64,000 nt of DNA, taken from positions 124,001-188,000 of the forward strand of contig NZ_JAKILU010000004.1 of the NCBI RefSeq assembly GCF_023283485.1, given 5' to 3'. Under the pieces are notes generated by a model, which saw only the letters and a list, made by a program, of their open reading frames with translations, had not been told where the DNA came from and did not search any database. This DNA comes from Shewanella glacialipiscicola. Its GTDB lineage: Bacteria; Pseudomonadota; Gammaproteobacteria; Enterobacterales; Shewanellaceae. Below are positions 16,650-24,506 of the stretch, piece by piece. Positions within the stretch are counted from its first letter, which is position 1, and each line of letters opens with the position of its first letter. The position numbers and the translations under genes were made by a program.

Positions 16650-17570
16650 TTGGTCAATATAAATCGATTTTTTCCGCTGTTAGCGTTGTGTGGTGCTGTG
16701 CTTGCTTATGTTATGCCTAGTGGTTTTGTTGAAGTTAAATCCGCCATTGTGCCGCTGCTGGTGGTCATCATGTTATCTATGGGGCTTACCTTAAATCTGT
16801 TCGATTTTGCTAATGCCTTCAAACAGAAACGTGCGGTACTCACTGGGCTGGTGCTGCAATTCTCAGTGATGCCGCTTAGCGCATTATTGATCAGCCAGCT
16901 ATTAGGCTTAGATAGGGAGCTCACCATTGGCATGGTGTTGGTGGGTAGCGTTGCGGGTGGCACGGCTTCTAACGTCGTTTGTTACTTGGCAAAAGGTGAT
17001 GTGGCGTTATCAATCACTATGACGGCGCTGTCGACCTTAGCGGGAGTGGTGTTAACCCCACTGATTATCAAGCTGCTGATTGGTGAGATGGTCGATATCC
17101 CTTTTACCGATATGCTGCTGAGCTTGGTGAAAATCGTGTTAATTCCGGTCAGTGCTGGCGTGATTATCAATCATTTTTTTAAATCGCTGGTGGCCAAAGT
17201 CGCTCCCGCATTGCCGCTCATTTCTATTTTAGCGATTGTAATGGCGATCACTATTATTGTGGCTCTAAACGCTGATCAGTTTGATAAGGTCGGCTCGATT
17301 ATTTTGTTAGCTGTATTTTTACACAATGGTTTGGGCCTCGCCTTGGGCTACTTTTGCTGCCGCTTATTGGGCTTTAGCCATACGGTTTGTAAGACCATAT
17401 CCATCGAAGTCGGCCTACAAAACTCTGGCCTAGCCACTGCCTTATGCATTAAGTTTTTTAGCCCTATCTCTGCTATTCCTAGCGCGATATTCTCGATATG
17501 GCATAACCTGTCAGGCGCTATGTTGGCGGGCTATTGGGCCAGTTTAGAGCAAAAAAAAGCGGAAAAATAA
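16650..17570 (+). CDS. Bile acid:sodium symporter (BASS) family transporter
   Basis: Inner-membrane protein of 306 residues with about 9-10 hydrophobic segments and the BASS hallmarks MLSMGLTLNLFDF (N-terminal repeat) and GSVAGGTASNVVCYLAKGD, plus EVGLQNSGLATAL in the second repeat. Bacterial members take up organic anions with sodium (bile acids, pantoate, pyruvate and similar); the substrate is unknown. TTG at 16650 is the best start, with AAAGG 9 bases before it and no in-frame ATG before the first helix. Confidence 0.85.
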   Translation: MVNINRFFPLLALCGAVLAYVMPSGFVEVKSAIVPLLVVIMLSMGLTLNLFDFANAFKQKRAVLTGLVLQFSVMPLSALLISQLLGLDRELTIGMVLVGSVAGGTASNVVCYLAKGDVALSITMTALSTLAGVVLTPLIIKLLIGEMVDIPFTDMLLSLVKIVLIPVSAGVIINHFFKSLVAKVAPALPLISILAIVMAITIIVALNADQFDKVGSIILLAVFLHNGLGLALGYFCCRLLGFSHTVCKTISIEVGLQNSGLATALCIKFFSPISAIPSAIFSIWHNLSGAMLAGYWASLEQKKAEK

Positions 17571-17635
17571 CAGGGTGCAGCTACGCTTTTACAGTTTGAT
17601 GTTATCAAGAGTTGCGCTAGCAGTTGGCGGGTTTA

Positions 17636-17674
17636 AATAAAAAAACCTCTGTGAGTCAACTCACAGAGGTTTTT
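17636..17674. terminator. Bidirectional terminator between BASS gene and fdh cluster 1
   Basis: The 15-bp perfect stem AAAAACCTCTGTGAG/CTCACAGAGGTTTTT has a TCAA loop, with A- and T-runs on either side. It serves both converging transcripts. Confidence 0.92.
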
Positions 17675-17695
17675 TAATCGTCAAAGTAACAAGAA

Positions 17696-18679
17696 TTATT
17701 CTTTGTACTTCAAGGTGCCATTAGCTTTGATTTCGTCAAACCATAGATTGTGATGTTGGCTTGCCCAGTTTTCATCACAGTAGCCTGATACCATACATTC
17801 CATCCCGCCTTCTGACATCACAGTTGCCATGAAGATGTGCACGATAGAGAAAGCACAGATTACGATAGCGCTCACTGAGTGCAATACCAATGCGATTAAA
17901 CTTATTGTCCGGCTAGGTTCAAATAGGTTAGGGAAGAGTAACAACATGCCTGAGGCCGAAATCACTAATCCAAACAGGGCAAAGGCCCAAAACCACATTT
18001 TTTCACCCGCGTTAGCAAAACCAGCATCAGGGTGCTTACCTTTGAATGGACCAAAGTTAATGTAACCACCGACCACCATAAACCACTTTACGTCGTACAT
18101 TTTTGGCAGTTGGTTTTTCGCCCATAATACGGTCATTAATGCCCAACCGATCATGAAAGGAAACGCCATTACGTCATGGATTTGTTTGGCACCGTAGACA
18201 AGGCCTGCCCAAAATCCTTCACCTAACCAAGGTTGGAAAAAGAATCGTCCAGCCAGTAAGGTTAAGCCCGTTAAAATCAACAATAAGCACGGGATCGCGC
18301 CTAACCAGTGGATTGAAACATCGAATTTAGACCAGCGATGCACCAGCTTGCCTGAAAAACCATGGTGCAGCGTAGAAATGCCATTCACCTTGATAAATAA
18401 GACAAAGATAATAATCATACCAAATAACGCTGCCATTAAGGCCGGCGCTAACCAGTCGCTGCGTAACGTCAATACCCGTAAATCATAGGTATTAATGGGC
18501 TGAGCGTGAAACTCACTTTGGGAAGTGGTGTATCCCGTGGCGCCATCTTTCAGTTGTGCCCACATTTGCGCATCAGACTGTTCAACTTGAGCCAGTTCAC
18601 CACCACCATTAGCGAAGCACACGGCACTAAATAACAGTGCGATAGCTAACCCTATGTGCTTGAACCATTTATTTATCAT
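17696..18679 (-). CDS. fdhC: Formate dehydrogenase cytochrome b (gamma) subunit, copy 1
   Basis: Membrane subunit of 327 residues that carries haem b and passes electrons from the Fe-S subunit to quinone. After an N-terminal signal-like segment and an extra hydrophobic helix (about 78-98) comes the cytochrome b561/FdnI-type domain with four helices and conserved histidines (DVSIHWLGAIP, QIHDVMAFPF, VLHSVSAIVICAFSIVHIFMA). It is longer than E. coli FdnI (about 217 residues) because of the N-terminal extension. It is the last gene of fdhX-fdhA-fdhB-fdhC (cluster 1), 73 bases after fdhB. Confidence 0.92.
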   Translation of the reverse strand: MINKWFKHIGLAIALLFSAVCFANGGGELAQVEQSDAQMWAQLKDGATGYTTSQSEFHAQPINTYDLRVLTLRSDWLAPALMAALFGMIIIFVLFIKVNGISTLHHGFSGKLVHRWSKFDVSIHWLGAIPCLLLILTGLTLLAGRFFFQPWLGEGFWAGLVYGAKQIHDVMAFPFMIGWALMTVLWAKNQLPKMYDVKWFMVVGGYINFGPFKGKHPDAGFANAGEKMWFWAFALFGLVISASGMLLLFPNLFEPSRTISLIALVLHSVSAIVICAFSIVHIFMATVMSEGGMECMVSGYCDENWASQHHNLWFDEIKANGTLKYKE

Positions 18680-18752
18680 ATATCCTCTCTCACTTAGCTA
18701 CGCCTACCGAGGCGGGCGCAGTTAAGTTGTGGACAGATCCTGTTGACCTGAA

Positions 18753-19322
18753 TTAATTCCAAGCCGCGTCTTTAGCACCACGGTAAGCCACACGTTCGCG
18801 GAAGATGCTCGAAACAATTTCCGCATCACCGGCTAATAGGGCCTTAGTGGCACACAGTTCTGCACACATGGGCAGTTTGCCTTCAGCAATACGGTTTGAG
18901 CCGTATTTTTGGCGTTCTGCGTCTGAGTGATTTTCTTCTGGGCCGCCGGCACAGAAAGTACATTTATCCATTTTGCCGCGGCTACCAAAGGCACCTTTTT
19001 TCGGGAACTGTGGTGCACCAAACGGACAGGCGTACAAGCAGTAACCGCAACCAATACAGGTATCTTTGTTGTGTAGCACTATGCCGTCGTCAGTTCTGTA
19101 GAAGCAGTTTGCTGGGCAAACCGCCATACAAGGTGCATCACTGCAATGCATACAGGCGACAGAGATTGAGGCTTCTCCACGTTGACCATCGTTAATCGTC
19201 ACTACGCGGCGGCGTTGAATTCCCCACTCAAGAGCGGAGTCGTTTTCGTTTTTACAGGCAGTGACACAACCGTTACATTCGATGCAGCGCTTGGTATCAC
19301 ACAAAAATTTCATTGTAGCCAT
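18753..19322 (-). CDS. fdhB: Formate dehydrogenase Fe-S (beta) subunit, copy 1
   Basis: Ferredoxin-like electron-transfer subunit of 189 residues. Four cysteine groups (CDTKRCIECNGCVTAC; CMHCSDAPCMAVCP; CIGCGYCLYACPFG; CTFC with CAELC) predict four [4Fe-4S] clusters in a wire from the FdhA active site to FdhC. It has no export signal or membrane anchor, so it would be carried out by the Tat signal of FdhA. Its C-terminus (GAKDAAWN) is shorter than that of the copy in cluster 2. Confidence 0.94.
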   Translation of the reverse strand: MATMKFLCDTKRCIECNGCVTACKNENDSALEWGIQRRRVVTINDGQRGEASISVACMHCSDAPCMAVCPANCFYRTDDGIVLHNKDTCIGCGYCLYACPFGAPQFPKKGAFGSRGKMDKCTFCAGGPEENHSDAERQKYGSNRIAEGKLPMCAELCATKALLAGDAEIVSSIFRERVAYRGAKDAAWN

Positions 19323-19351
19323 AATGGCAATTCTCCTAGCTTAAGCTGCAC

Positions 19352-22204
19352 TTACGCTTTAACGATCTGACAGAGTGACGCCTTGGTTTCCTGCATTTGG
19401 GTCACAGGATCATAGCCATAGGTCATCGCAGTGTTACAGGATTCACCTATAACATAAGGCACTGTGCCTTCTGGATAGTTAGGCGCTAAACTTTCTCCGT
19501 GCATCACACCGGCAAAGTGGTATGGCATAAAGGTTACGCCGGGCTTAACCCTTGGGGTCACCAGTGCTTGTACCTTAATACGGCCACCTTCGGCGCCTTC
19601 TAACCACACGTTTTCACCGTTGCGGATACCGCGATCGGCTGCATCGGCGGGGTTCATTTCAACAAACATTTCCTGTTGAAGTTCAGCTAGCCACGGGTTA
19701 GAGCGAGATTCTTCACCACCACCTTCATATTCAACTAAACGACCAGAGGTTAGCGCTAATGGGTATTTACCACTGAAGTCTTGGTCTTGAATTGACTTAT
19801 AAAGTGTTGGTAGACGGTGCACTTGCATGTCGGCATAGGTCGGGTATTTGGTTACTAAGTCACGACGCGGCGTGTATAACGGCTCACGGTGAATTGGCAC
19901 TTGGTCTGGGAAAGTCCAAACAATACAACGAGCTTTAGCGTTACCAAAAGGAATACAACCATGCTTAATCGCCACGCGAACGATGCCGCCCGACAAGTCG
20001 GTCTTCCAGTTTTTGCCTTCAGCTTCTGCTTTTTCTTCGGCGGTCAGATCATTCCACCAACCCAGCTGCTTAAGCATATCGGCGGTAAACTCTGGATAAC
20101 CGTCTTGAATTTCAGCGCCTTTAGAGTAAGTTCCGTCTGCTAAAATGCTTTGACCGTTATATTCAACACCATAACGGGCGCGGAAGTTACCACCACCGTC
20201 TTTTACGTGTTTTGATTGGTTATACAGAATTTGGGTACCAGGATGTTTCGCTTCTGGCGTGCCCCAACATGGCCAAGGTAAACCATAGGTTTCCCCCTTC
20301 GCTGGGCCGCCGGCTGCTTCGAGTGTTTTATTACTAAAGGTGCCCCAGTTTTGGGTATGCAATTTGATGCGCTCAGGGCTTTGGCCCGTCATACCGATAG
20401 TCCACATACCGCGGTTGATTTCGCGGGTGATATCTTCAATCACAAGTAAACCGTTTTCTTTAGCGATACGTTTAGTGTATTGCTCATCAATACCGAGCTT
20501 TTGCGCTAAACGGTACATGATTTCGAGGTCAGTTTTAGACTCGAACAGTGGCTCTATGACTTTTTCACGCCATTGAATCGAGCGGCCAGAGTTTGATACT
20601 GAGCCTTCGGTTTCAAATTGCGTTGCAGCGGGTAATAGATACACACCATTCTTACGACGGTGCATGACGCCTGCCATAGTAGGGAATGGGTCGACAACAA
20701 CGACGGTATCCATCTTATCTAAGGCATCGCGCACGTCACGCTGGCGGGTTTCAGTGTTAACCGATTGTCCCCAGAAAAATGCCATACGAATATTGTCTTT
20801 CTGCGCTAATTTACTCTTTTCTTCTAACACACCATCGTGCCAGCGAGAACAAGGAATACCCGGCGTGGTCATTGGGTCTTTGCCCAAATAAGGCGTTTGG
20901 TCGAAACGGTTTTTAACCCATGCCATGTCCAGATCCCACACGTGGGTCCAGTGAGCCCAAGCACCTGTCGTTAAGCCGTAGTAACCGGGTAAATTATCGA
21001 ATAATAAGCCTAAGTCAGTTGCGCCTTGGACGTTATCGTGACCACGGAAAATGTTAGTACCGCCGCCAGAAACGCCCATATTGCCTAAGGCTAATTGCAG
21101 AATGCAGTAAGCACGGGTGTTAGCGTTACCGACGTGGTGTTGAGTACCACCCATGCACCAAATCACAGTGCCAGGACGGTTGTCGGCCATCAATTTGGCT
21201 GCTTGGTACACATCTACTTCGCTTACGCCTGTGATGTTTTCCACTTCTTTAGGTGGGAACTTTTTCACTTCGGCGCGGATGCTTTCCATCTCGAAAACAC
21301 GTTGTTTGATAAAGGTCTTATCTTCCCAACCGTTTTCAAAAATATGCCATAACATACCGTAAATAAACGGAATATCAGTACCTGGACGGATAGCGCAATG
21401 TAAGTCTGAGTGCGCTGCTGTACGGGAGAAACGTGGGTCAACCACAATAATCTTGGCGTGTTTTCTTTCTTTTGCGATCAGAATATGTTGCATTGCCACT
21501 GGGTGAGCTTCTGCTGGGTTTGCTCCAATCAGAAAGATCGCATTGGCATTTTGAATATCGTTAAAAGAGTTAGTTTGCGCACCGTAGCCCCAAGTGTTAG
21601 CAACACCGGCTACCGTGGTAGAGTGACAAATTCGAGCTGAATGGTCGACGTTGTTTGTGCCCCACATCGCCGCTAATTTGCGGTACATGTAACAACCTTC
21701 GTTAGAAAACTTAGCGCTACCCATGAAGTACACTGAGTCTGGGCCGGATTCTTTACGAATGCTGAGCATTTGATCGCCCACTTCGTTAATCGCATCTTCC
21801 CAAGAGAGTTTTTTCCACTTGCCATCAACCAATTTCATTGGATATTTCAGGCGTTTTTCACCGTGGCCGTGTTCGCGCAGTGCTGCACCTTTGGCACAGT
21901 GACCACCGGCGTTAAACGGATGATCGAATGCAGGTTCTTGGCCTGTCCACACGCCATTTTGCACTTCGGCATATAAACCACAACCGACAGCACAGGCACT
22001 ACAAATAGTACGCTTTACTTCGATGGGGGCATCATGCGGCACTTCTTTGGCTTCGACGCGACGCATCATGCCAGTACCCATGAGTGATGCTGCCGCAATA
22101 CCGCCAGTTGCAATACCTGCGTGCTTCATAAATTGACGACGGCTAATGCCTAACGCCGGTTTGCCTGCCACTGGGGCAGCATTGGACTTGCGAGTTAACT
22201 TCAT
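19352..22204 (-). CDS. fdhA: Formate dehydrogenase molybdopterin (alpha) subunit, copy 1
   Basis: Catalytic subunit of 950 residues that oxidises formate to CO2 at a bis-MGD molybdenum (or tungsten) centre. The N-terminus has a Tat signal (SRRQFMKHAG), then CSACAVGC and a fourth Cys in GGHCAKG for one [4Fe-4S] cluster. The active-site segment reads SARICHSTTVAGVANTWG: a cysteine codon (TGT), not the TGA selenocysteine of E. coli FdnG, with the conserved catalytic His next to it. The C-terminal molydopterin-dinucleotide domain includes SGRLVEYEGGGEESRSNPWLAEL. It is probably periplasmic. fdhX lies 17 bases upstream and fdhB 29 bases downstream. Confidence 0.95.
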   Translation of the reverse strand: MKLTRKSNAAPVAGKPALGISRRQFMKHAGIATGGIAAASLMGTGMMRRVEAKEVPHDAPIEVKRTICSACAVGCGLYAEVQNGVWTGQEPAFDHPFNAGGHCAKGAALREHGHGEKRLKYPMKLVDGKWKKLSWEDAINEVGDQMLSIRKESGPDSVYFMGSAKFSNEGCYMYRKLAAMWGTNNVDHSARICHSTTVAGVANTWGYGAQTNSFNDIQNANAIFLIGANPAEAHPVAMQHILIAKERKHAKIIVVDPRFSRTAAHSDLHCAIRPGTDIPFIYGMLWHIFENGWEDKTFIKQRVFEMESIRAEVKKFPPKEVENITGVSEVDVYQAAKLMADNRPGTVIWCMGGTQHHVGNANTRAYCILQLALGNMGVSGGGTNIFRGHDNVQGATDLGLLFDNLPGYYGLTTGAWAHWTHVWDLDMAWVKNRFDQTPYLGKDPMTTPGIPCSRWHDGVLEEKSKLAQKDNIRMAFFWGQSVNTETRQRDVRDALDKMDTVVVVDPFPTMAGVMHRRKNGVYLLPAATQFETEGSVSNSGRSIQWREKVIEPLFESKTDLEIMYRLAQKLGIDEQYTKRIAKENGLLVIEDITREINRGMWTIGMTGQSPERIKLHTQNWGTFSNKTLEAAGGPAKGETYGLPWPCWGTPEAKHPGTQILYNQSKHVKDGGGNFRARYGVEYNGQSILADGTYSKGAEIQDGYPEFTADMLKQLGWWNDLTAEEKAEAEGKNWKTDLSGGIVRVAIKHGCIPFGNAKARCIVWTFPDQVPIHREPLYTPRRDLVTKYPTYADMQVHRLPTLYKSIQDQDFSGKYPLALTSGRLVEYEGGGEESRSNPWLAELQQEMFVEMNPADAADRGIRNGENVWLEGAEGGRIKVQALVTPRVKPGVTFMPYHFAGVMHGESLAPNYPEGTVPYVIGESCNTAMTYGYDPVTQMQETKASLCQIVKA

Positions 22205-22221
22205 CGCTGACTTCTCCTAGA

Positions 22222-22422
22222 TTAGCTGCGCAAGCTATCGTAATAGCTGCTGATATGCGCAGTTTCGTGGTAACCATTTGACTCTTTAGTGGTTACCTTG
22301 CTGCTCTCGCTGGCCTTTGCCACGCTTATGCCCGTTGCCGCAATCGTGGCACCTGCTACGCTGCCGACGGTGAGCGCTTTTAGCAAAGTTCGGCGAGATA
22401 AATCGCTGGGTTGCTGCTTCAT
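22222..22422 (-). CDS. fdhX: Small Tat-signal protein associated with formate dehydrogenase, copy 1
   Basis: Protein of 66 residues with a Tat signal (DLSRRTLLKALTVGS) followed by only about 30 mature residues ending GYHETAHISSYYDSL. It matches the small Tat proteins found directly upstream of Shewanella-type fdhA. The role is not established; a structural or maturation partner exported with FdhA is likely. The second copy (27375-27572) shares the HI..YY.SL tail. TAGGAG ribosome site. Confidence 0.85.
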   Translation of the reverse strand: MKQQPSDLSRRTLLKALTVGSVAGATIAATGISVAKASESSKVTTKESNGYHETAHISSYYDSLRS

Positions 22423-22750
22423 GCTGACTCCTAAAATTAAGGTTTAGTGTTAAGTTCGCACGGCTTTTTTGTGGGGTTATCTTGTTATCAAAAAGTGAAG
22501 TTCGGTGGTGGGAAAGATAATGGAACCATCTTGCTTACCATCAATCATCGCGCGTGACGGCAATATAGTGGGAAAGGGACGAGTAGGAATTGATCTAGAA
22601 CAGTTTGCGGCCTTGAAATAGGATACCGTTCTCTTAAAGCGTTAACTCGCTCATAGTTTCACAAATCCCTTGGGAGTCATGGGATAGCGGCTTTTTGTAC
22701 CTCAGCATTTCAGCTGTTAATTTTTCGTGTTTTTGCGACGAAAATAAATA
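22423..22750. promoter_or_regulatory. Promoter region of fdh cluster 1
   Basis: The stretch lies between the cluster 2 terminator and fdhX of cluster 1, so cluster 1 should have its own promoter here. A short repeat GTGGGAAAG occurs twice (near 22507 and 22568). No operator can be assigned. Confidence 0.45.
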
Positions 22751-22780
22751 AAAAAAACACCTCGCATTGCGAGGTGTTTT
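22751..22780 (-). terminator. Terminator of fdh cluster 2
   Basis: The 12-bp stem AAAACACCTCGC/GCGAGGTGTTTT has an ATT loop and is followed by a run of Ts on the - strand, 26 bases after the fdhC copy 2 stop. It separates the two clusters transcriptionally. Confidence 0.88.
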
Positions 22781-22805
22781 AAGGGCATAAAAGCTGCGGT
22801 TTAAC

Positions 22806-23840
22806 TTAGTCTTTATAGGTTAAGCTGCCGTTGGCTTTGATTTCGTCATACCAGAGGTTGTGGTGCTGGATGGCCCAGTTTTCATCACAATAACCCGACG
22901 TCATACACTCCATACCGCCTTCGCTAAGTACAGTCGCCATCCAAATATGCACTATGGTAAAGGCAATCAGGATAATCGCGCTGATAGAGTGGATCAGCAG
23001 TGCGGCCATTGAGGCCGTACGGGGTAGTTCTAAGCCAGGCAAGACCAACATGATGCCAGAAACACTGATGAATAAACCAAACAACATCAATGTCCAAAAC
23101 CACATTTTTTCACCGGCGTTGGCAAAACCACTGTCTGGGTGTTTACCTTTGAACGGACCAAAGTTGATATAACCACCCACCACTAAAAACCATTTTAAAT
23201 CATACATTTTAAAGGTTTGTAGTGGCATCCATTTAACTACGCATACCGCCCAAGCCGCGATAAAGATGGGACCCGCCCAATCGTGGATTGTTTTGCTACC
23301 GTAGATCAACGGCGCCCAAAGATCGGGCCCTAACATTGGCTGCACAACGTGCTTACCTAGCATAATGGTTAGACCGGTAAACATTAGTGCAATACAACTG
23401 CTTGCCATGATCCAGTGGATCCACAGATCCGCCTTAGACCAACGTGCGACCAACTTACCTGAAAAGCCTTTACTCAGTTTTGATGGACCATTCACCAGAT
23501 AAAATAATAAGAAAGCACCAAAAACACCAACCACGGCTAACGCCATGATTGGAGTTAGGTATTCGTTTCTCAGTTCTTTACCTTGGTTACCGGCAACGTT
23601 AATCAACACCCCAGTTTCTATCCCTTTAGCGGTGGTATAGCCGGCATCGCCTGCTTTTACCGCACGCCAAAGATCGGCCTCACTGGTTTGCGCTGTCGCC
23701 TGTTGCTGACTCGATTGCTGATCACTTGCTTGTACTGGGGTTGCGCTCATGACTGAACCTAATCCCAATCCCGTGACGAGCACCAACAGAGCAAACAGAC
23801 TGCGCAGTGATTTGTTTAACTGTTTGTTTAACATTTTCAC
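22806..23840 (-). CDS. fdhC: Formate dehydrogenase cytochrome b (gamma) subunit, copy 2
   Basis: Protein of 344 residues and paralog of the product at 17696-18679: signal peptide ending near QAS, a first hydrophobic helix (LAVVGVFGAFLLFYLV), then the four-helix haem b domain (DLWIHWIMASS, TIHDWAGPIFIAAW, LIHSISAIILIAFTIVHIWMA). The middle and C-terminus (WFLVVGGYINFGPFKGKHPDSGFANAG, GMECM.SGYCDENWA..HHNLW) are nearly identical to copy 1, while the N-terminal ~75 residues diverge strongly. It anchors FdhAB and reduces quinone. Confidence 0.93.
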   Translation of the reverse strand: MKMLNKQLNKSLRSLFALLVLVTGLGLGSVMSATPVQASDQQSSQQQATAQTSEADLWRAVKAGDAGYTTAKGIETGVLINVAGNQGKELRNEYLTPIMALAVVGVFGAFLLFYLVNGPSKLSKGFSGKLVARWSKADLWIHWIMASSCIALMFTGLTIMLGKHVVQPMLGPDLWAPLIYGSKTIHDWAGPIFIAAWAVCVVKWMPLQTFKMYDLKWFLVVGGYINFGPFKGKHPDSGFANAGEKMWFWTLMLFGLFISVSGIMLVLPGLELPRTASMAALLIHSISAIILIAFTIVHIWMATVLSEGGMECMTSGYCDENWAIQHHNLWYDEIKANGSLTYKD

Positions 23841-23883
23841 TCCTTGCTGGGGGTTAGGAAAAGCTCCCTAACCCTCGCTCTGC

Positions 23884-24480
23884 TTAGATAATCTCACCTG
23901 TCTTGGGGTTGTAGCCCCAAATCACGTTAGGATTGCCTCGAGAGGCCATACGTTGACGGTAGATGTTTGATACCACTTCCGCATCACCAGCGAGCAGTGC
24001 TTTAGTCGAACAAAGCTCAGCACACATAGGTAACTTGCCCTCAGCAATACGGTTTGCACCGTATTTTTTACGCTCGGCTTCGGAGAAGGTTTCTTCTGGG
24101 CCACCGGCACAGAAAGTACACTTGTCCATTTTACCGCGACTACCAAAGGCAGTCTTTTTCGGGAATTGCGGTGCACCAAATGGGCAAGCATAGAAGCAAT
24201 AACCACAACCGATACAGGTATCTTTGTTGTGCAGCACTATGCCGTCTTCGGTACGGTAGAAACAATCTGCCGGACATACGGCCATGCAGGGTGCATCGGT
24301 ACAGTGCATGCATGCCACTGAAATAGACGCTTCGCCAGGTAGACCATCGTTAATCGTCACTACGCGGCGACGCTGAATTCCCCACTCAAGAGCGGAGTCG
24401 TTTTCGTTCTTACATGCCGTGACGCAACCGTTACACTCGATGCAGCGTTTGGTGTCACACAGAAATTTCATGACTGCCAT
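23884..24480 (-). CDS. fdhB: Formate dehydrogenase Fe-S (beta) subunit, copy 2
   Basis: Protein of 198 residues with four [4Fe-4S] cysteine groups as in copy 1. Differences are concentrated in the C-terminal third. This copy ends NVIWGYNPKTGEII, adding residues that copy 1 lacks. It lies 43 bases upstream of fdhC and 26 bases downstream of fdhA. Confidence 0.94.
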   Translation of the reverse strand: MAVMKFLCDTKRCIECNGCVTACKNENDSALEWGIQRRRVVTINDGLPGEASISVACMHCTDAPCMAVCPADCFYRTEDGIVLHNKDTCIGCGYCFYACPFGAPQFPKKTAFGSRGKMDKCTFCAGGPEETFSEAERKKYGANRIAEGKLPMCAELCSTKALLAGDAEVVSNIYRQRMASRGNPNVIWGYNPKTGEII

Positions 24481-24506
24481 AATGGCTTATCTCCTCATCA
24501 AGTAGG

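Noticed and set aside
21564..21631. Selenocysteine (TGA) in fdhA
   Set aside because: The active-site codon is TGT (Cys) in both copies, so no recoding or SECIS element is expected.
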